Shown here: in pieces, positions 5,710 to 8,656 of the stretch
Layout: each line of letters starts with the position of its first letter
How positions within the stretch are numbered: the first letter of the stretch is position 1
Origin: Nocardia sp.
Lineage (GTDB): Bacteria > Actinomycetota > Actinomycetes > Mycobacteriales > Mycobacteriaceae
Assembly: GCA_013361595.1 (NCBI GenBank)
Contig: JABFXT010000749.1
Coordinates: 1 to 8,656, forward strand
Direction: 5' to 3'
Length of the DNA stretch: 8,656 nt
Position numbers and translations under genes: made by a program
The notes under the pieces: model-generated
What the model saw: only the letters and a program-made list of their open reading frames with translations
The model's database searches: none
Told to the model about the DNA's origin: nothing

Positions 5710-8262
5710 GTGAGCGCACAGGATCTGCCACTGGAACTCCGCCGAGCGCTGTCGACGGTCGCGCGCGTGCCTCGACTGCTCGTCGCATCGGACTACGACG
5801 GGACACTCGCTCCCATCGTCTCCGATCCGGCCAAGGCGTACCCGCACGGAGAATCCGTGCGGGCATTACGCGCGCTGGCTGGGCTTTCCGGCACCACGGC
5901 GGCCGTCATATCCGGCAGAGCGCTGCGTGATCTCGCCGCGCTGTCCCGACTTCCGGTCGAAGTGCAGTTGATCGGTAGCCACGGCTCGGAATTCGATGTG
6001 GGCTTCGTGCACGCCATCGACAACGATGCCAGGCAGTTGCTGACCGAAGTGATAACCGCCCTGAACAAGATCGCCGCGGACCATCCCGGCGTCTCGGTGG
6101 AGACCAAACCCGCGAGCGTCGCGCTGCATGTGCGCAATGCCGCTCCCGAGGTCGGTCGCCGCGCACTCGGCCAGGCCCGCCAGGGTCCGGCCTGCTGGGT
6201 CGGTGTTCAGGTCACCGAGGGCAAGGCCGTGATCGAGCTGGCCGTGGTGCCCACCGACAAGGGTTCGGCCCTCAGCACGGTCCGCCATCAGGAGAGCGCG
6301 TCGGCGGCGGTGTTCTTCGGTGACGACGTCACCGACGAGAAAGCCTTCCGCGCGCTGACCGGACCCGATATCGGTATCAAGGTCGGCGAGGGCGAATCGC
6401 TGGCCAAATACCGCGTCGACAGCACCGAAGCCGTCTCGCACGCGCTGGCCTTCCTGCTCGAGGAACGCCGCACCTGGCTGGCCGGCGCCAGCGCGCCCCG
6501 GATCGAACGGCTGACCATGCTGGCCAGCCCGCGTTCGGTCGCGCTGGTCACCCCCGACGCCACCGTCACCTGGTTCTGCCATCCGGAACCGGATTCGGCC
6601 GCCGTCTTCGCCCACCTGCTGGGCGGTATGGACGCCGGCCACTTCTCGGTGGCGCCCCAGCGGCCGGGCCTGCCGCTTTCCCAGCGATACGTCGACGGCA
6701 CCATGACCGTCGAGACCCGCTGGGCGAAACTGCAGGTCACCGACTATCTCCCGCATGATGTCGACCCCGACCGCACCGATCTCACCCGGGTGATCACCGG
6801 CTCGGCCCCCGCCGAGGTCACCTTCGCCCCGCGACCGGAATTCGGACAGGTTCCGGTGTCGATCCAGGTGGAGGCCGACGGGCTGCGCGTCTGGGGTACC
6901 AACGACCCCGTCGTCCTGCGCTCCCCCGGCGTCCAGTGGCAGATCCACAGCGACGGCGCCCACGATTCGGCCACCGCCGTCGTGGACCCGTCCGACGGCC
7001 CCGTCGTACTGGAACTGCGTTGCGGGACAAACGATCTGGCCCCGGCCGCCACCGGCGAGGCCGAACGGCGGCGGATCGCCGAACTGTACTGGTCGGAATG
7101 GGCGGTCGGCCTGGAGCTGCCCGCGCTCAAACCCGATCTGATGAAACGGTCCGCGCTCACGCTGCGCGGACTGGTGCACGCGCCGTCGGGATCGATCCTG
7201 GCCGCGGCGACCACTTCGCTGCCCGAGGATATCGGCGGTGTCCGCAACTGGGACTACCGCTACTGCTGGCTGCGCGATGCCGCGCTCACCGCCAGCGCGC
7301 TGGTCTCGCTGGGGTCGCTCGGCGAGGCGGAACAATATCTGGAATGGGTGCACCGGGTGCTGGAAACCCTGCCCGGTCCCGAACGCCTGCATCCGCTCTA
7401 CACCATCTACGGCGAAACCCTGCCGCCGGAAGCCGTGATCGACCAGCTGCCCGGCTATGCCGGATCCCGCCCGGTCCGCATCGGCAACGCGGCGAATATG
7501 CAGGTCCAGCTGGATGTTTTCGGCCCGATCGTGGACCTCATCACCAGCCTGGCCCATGCCCGCGAGAAGCAGGGCACCACCGACCCGCGCAAGGTACTGC
7601 CCGACGCGGACTGGGAACTGGTGCATGCCATGGTCTCCGCGGTGCAGCGTCGCTGGACCGAACCCGACCACGGTATCTGGGAGATCCGCGGCAATCCCCG
7701 CCACCACGTCTACTCCAAGGTGATGGGCTGGCTCACGATCGACCGCGCACTCACGCTCGCGGAGAAATTCGATCGCCCGGTCGACGCCGATTGGGCACCG
7801 CTGCGCGAGACCATCGCCGCCGAGGTCAAGGCCAAGGGCTGGAACGACGAAGTCCAGTCCTACACCGCCGCCTATGACGGCATCGACCTGGACGCGGCCA
7901 CCCTGCACATCGGGCTCAGCGGTCTCATCGACCCCACCGATCCGCGGTTCGCCGCCACGGTGGTGGCCACCGAAGCCGAACTGCGCAGTGGGTCGACGGT
8001 CTACCGCTACCACCACGACGACGGTCTGCCCGGCGGCGAGGGCGGTTTCCATCTGTGTGCGGCCTGGCTGGTGGAGGCCTATCTGCTCATCGGAAAACGC
8101 TCCGACGCCGAAGCGCTGTTCGCCCAGCTGGTGGACGTGGCCGGGCCCACCGGCCTGCTGAGCGAGGAATACGATCCGGTCGCCGAACGGTCCCTGGGCA
8201 ACCATCCCCAGGCCTACAGCCACCTGGGCCTGCTGCGCTGCGCGCAGTTGCTCGGCAAATAG
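5710..8262 (+). CDS. Trehalose-6-phosphate phosphatase fused to a GH15 trehalase/glucoamylase-like hydrolase
   Basis: The product has 850 residues and no signal peptide, so it should be cytosolic. Residues 1 to about 255 form an OtsB-type HAD phosphatase: SDYDGTLAPI with Asp28 and Asp30, VISGR (66-70), GSHGSEF (89-95), ETKPASVALHVR (131-142), DKG (183-185) and GDDVTDEKAF (204-213). All expected catalytic motifs are present. From about residue 265 there is a GH15 module: an N-terminal beta-sandwich, then an alpha/alpha barrel with NWDYRYCWLRD (513-523). Glu658 in GIWEIRG is the likely general acid, and Glu819 in LSEEYDP the likely base. The chain could turn trehalose 6-phosphate into trehalose and then into two glucose; the GH15 substrate could instead be another alpha-glucoside. 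The GTG start gives a chain beginning just before the phosphatase core; an ATG 4 nt upstream is in another frame. A strong terminator follows, so the gene looks monocistronic. Confidence 0.9.
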   Translation: MSAQDLPLELRRALSTVARVPRLLVASDYDGTLAPIVSDPAKAYPHGESVRALRALAGLSGTTAAVISGRALRDLAALSRLPVEVQLIGSHGSEFDVGFVHAIDNDARQLLTEVITALNKIAADHPGVSVETKPASVALHVRNAAPEVGRRALGQARQGPACWVGVQVTEGKAVIELAVVPTDKGSALSTVRHQESASAAVFFGDDVTDEKAFRALTGPDIGIKVGEGESLAKYRVDSTEAVSHALAFLLEERRTWLAGASAPRIERLTMLASPRSVALVTPDATVTWFCHPEPDSAAVFAHLLGGMDAGHFSVAPQRPGLPLSQRYVDGTMTVETRWAKLQVTDYLPHDVDPDRTDLTRVITGSAPAEVTFAPRPEFGQVPVSIQVEADGLRVWGTNDPVVLRSPGVQWQIHSDGAHDSATAVVDPSDGPVVLELRCGTNDLAPAATGEAERRRIAELYWSEWAVGLELPALKPDLMKRSALTLRGLVHAPSGSILAAATTSLPEDIGGVRNWDYRYCWLRDAALTASALVSLGSLGEAEQYLEWVHRVLETLPGPERLHPLYTIYGETLPPEAVIDQLPGYAGSRPVRIGNAANMQVQLDVFGPIVDLITSLAHAREKQGTTDPRKVLPDADWELVHAMVSAVQRRWTEPDHGIWEIRGNPRHHVYSKVMGWLTIDRALTLAEKFDRPVDADWAPLRETIAAEVKAKGWNDEVQSYTAAYDGIDLDAATLHIGLSGLIDPTDPRFAATVVATEAELRSGSTVYRYHHDDGLPGGEGGFHLCAAWLVEAYLLIGKRSDAEALFAQLVDVAGPTGLLSEEYDPVAERSLGNHPQAYSHLGLLRCAQLLGK

Positions 8263-8283
8263 CACCATCGCTCGTCAGCGAGT

Positions 8284-8315
8284 ATCGGGCCGCCCGGATC
8301 CCCGGGCGGCCCGAT
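8284..8315 (+). terminator. Strong hairpin terminator of the trehalose gene
   Basis: A perfect 14-bp stem pairs ATCGGGCCGCCCGG (8284-8297) with CCGGGCGGCCCGAT (8302-8315) around a four-base loop, beginning 21 bp after the stop codon. Only CTGTT follows, so there is no full U-tract. U-poor GC-rich hairpins of this kind are common gene ends in actinobacteria. Being symmetric, it could also act on transcripts from the other side. Confidence 0.85.
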
Positions 8316-8352
8316 CTGTTCGAGCGGGGTTGCCGAGGTCGGGCGGGGTTTT

Positions 8353-8507
8353 CCTCGTGAAGGTGGGGTTGGGGTTGCCTTCGACGGGGCGGGTTGCGGA
8401 AGTCGGGGTTGCGGGGTTACCGGTGAAGGTCGAAGTTACGGGGTTACCCGCGAAGGTCGAGGTGGGGTCGCTCGCGAAGGTGAGGGGGTGGGCCTGCTCG
8501 TAAAGGT
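8353..8507. repeat. Degenerate G-rich tandem repeat, period about 26 bp
   Basis: The core GAAGGT recurs as GAAGGT (8359), GAAGTC (8399), GAAGGT (8425, 8452, 8476) and AAAGGT (8502); the last five are 24-27 bp apart. The best pair of units begins CGGGGTTAC at 8412 and again at 8439, exactly 27 bp apart. Runs of G (8365-8368, 8371-8374, 8386-8389, 8391-8393 and more) all lie on the plus strand and could form a quadruplex with one long loop. The period is not a multiple of three, which argues against coding repeats. Confidence 0.6.
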
Positions 8508-8509
8508 GC

Positions 8510-8584
8510 TGTGTTTTTGGCGCGCTGGCGCGCGGGGTTGAGGCTGTGTTTTCGGCGCCGCCTGCGGCGGCGCGGGGTTGAGGC
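8510..8584. repeat. Two adjacent copies of a T-run/hairpin/G-run unit
   Basis: Unit 1 (8510-8544) and unit 2 (8545-8584) both begin TGTGTTTT, continue into a GC palindrome and end GCGCGGGGTTGAGGC (8530-8544 and 8570-8584). The palindrome is GCGCG/CGCGC around CTGG in unit 1 and GCGCCGCC/GGCGGCGC around TGC (8555-8573) in unit 2. The stems differ in sequence while both remain paired. The T-run precedes the stem, so these are not ordinary plus-strand terminators. Confidence 0.65.
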
Positions 8585-8591
8585 CCCCTTG

Positions 8592-8656
8592 GTCTCGCCG
8601 TTCAGGCCTCGAGACTCGCGCTTCGCGCATGCGCTTCGAGGCCTGAACGGCGAGAC
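8592..8656. repeat. Perfect 21-bp inverted repeat at the window edge
   Basis: The left arm 8592-8612 begins GTCTCGCCGTTCAGG and is exactly complementary to the right arm 8636-8656, which ends CCTGAACGGCGAGAC. The 23-base loop (8613-8635) contains GCGCATGCGC (8625-8634), itself a palindrome. The repeat may continue beyond the window. A terminator for a convergent gene outside the window, or a dispersed palindromic element, would both fit; no transposase or target duplication is visible. Confidence 0.8.

Larger units (their letters stand above)
8263..8656. other. Gene-free, repeat-rich intergenic region
   Basis: After the trehalose gene I find no supportable coding sequence. In order the region holds a strong hairpin, a G-rich stretch of degenerate ~26-bp repeats, two tandem hairpin units and a perfect 21-bp inverted repeat at the window edge. 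The only open frame of note is proline-rich on the minus strand and follows the repeats, so it is not taken as a gene. Confidence 0.65.

Noticed and set aside
5866..8268. An 800-codon open frame on the minus strand opposite the trehalose gene
   Set aside because: It is Gly/Asp/Arg-rich with no recognisable domain and mirrors a gene with complete catalytic motifs on the plus strand. Long antisense frames are expected at this GC content.
8436..8630. Short proline-rich minus-strand frame at the right end
   Set aside because: Its composition reflects the G-rich repeats, their period breaks the frame, and it runs into the inverted repeat.
1..8656. CRISPR array, tRNA or rRNA gene, insertion sequence or phage gene
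   Set aside because: No array with regular spacers, no recognisable RNA gene and no transposase or integrase frame was found. The right-end repeats are degenerate and contiguous rather than spacer-separated.

Overview
The window is very GC-rich, with GTG starts and strongly GC-biased third codon positions. Its proteins resemble, from memory, the cholesterol-catabolic genes of Mycobacterium tuberculosis. This points to a mycolic-acid actinobacterium, most likely Nocardia, Rhodococcus or a close relative. That placement is inferred from protein resemblance; no rRNA gene or other marker is present.

Layout. (1) Positions 1-190 hold no gene. A long imperfect inverted repeat lies at 4-92, downstream of the first operon. 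(2) Positions 191-4671, minus strand, hold three steroid acyl-CoA dehydrogenase genes read in the order fadE34 (double-length, chsE3-like), fadE28 (chsE1) and fadE29 (chsE2). fadE28 and fadE29 overlap by 16 bp. (3) Positions 4672-4811 form a divergent control region with one perfect 14-bp KstR palindrome, TAGAACATGTTCTA. (4) Positions 4812-5453, plus strand, hold kstR, the TetR-family repressor of sterol catabolism. (5) Positions 5454-5709 are intergenic. (6) Positions 5710-8262, plus strand, hold an 850-residue fusion of a trehalose-6-phosphate phosphatase (OtsB, HAD fold) to a GH15 trehalase/glucoamylase-like hydrolase, followed by a strong hairpin terminator. (7) Positions 8316-8656 hold no convincing gene. 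They carry a G-rich degenerate ~26-bp repeat, two tandem hairpin units and a perfect 21-bp inverted repeat ending exactly at the window edge.

How it works together. KstR should bind the single box and repress both itself and the dehydrogenase operon until a sterol-derived CoA thioester accumulates. The dehydrogenases then act in beta-oxidation of the sterol side chain: FadE34 on the five-carbon side-chain CoA ester, and the FadE28-FadE29 complex on the last three-carbon side-chain intermediate. The trehalose gene is a separate unit with no visible regulatory tie to the sterol genes.

The two points of most interest are the placement of fadE28-fadE29 beside fadE34 and kstR rather than in an igr-type operon, and the fusion of a trehalose-making phosphatase to a trehalose-splitting hydrolase domain. 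I did not find a clearly new system such as a defence island, CRISPR array or mobile element.
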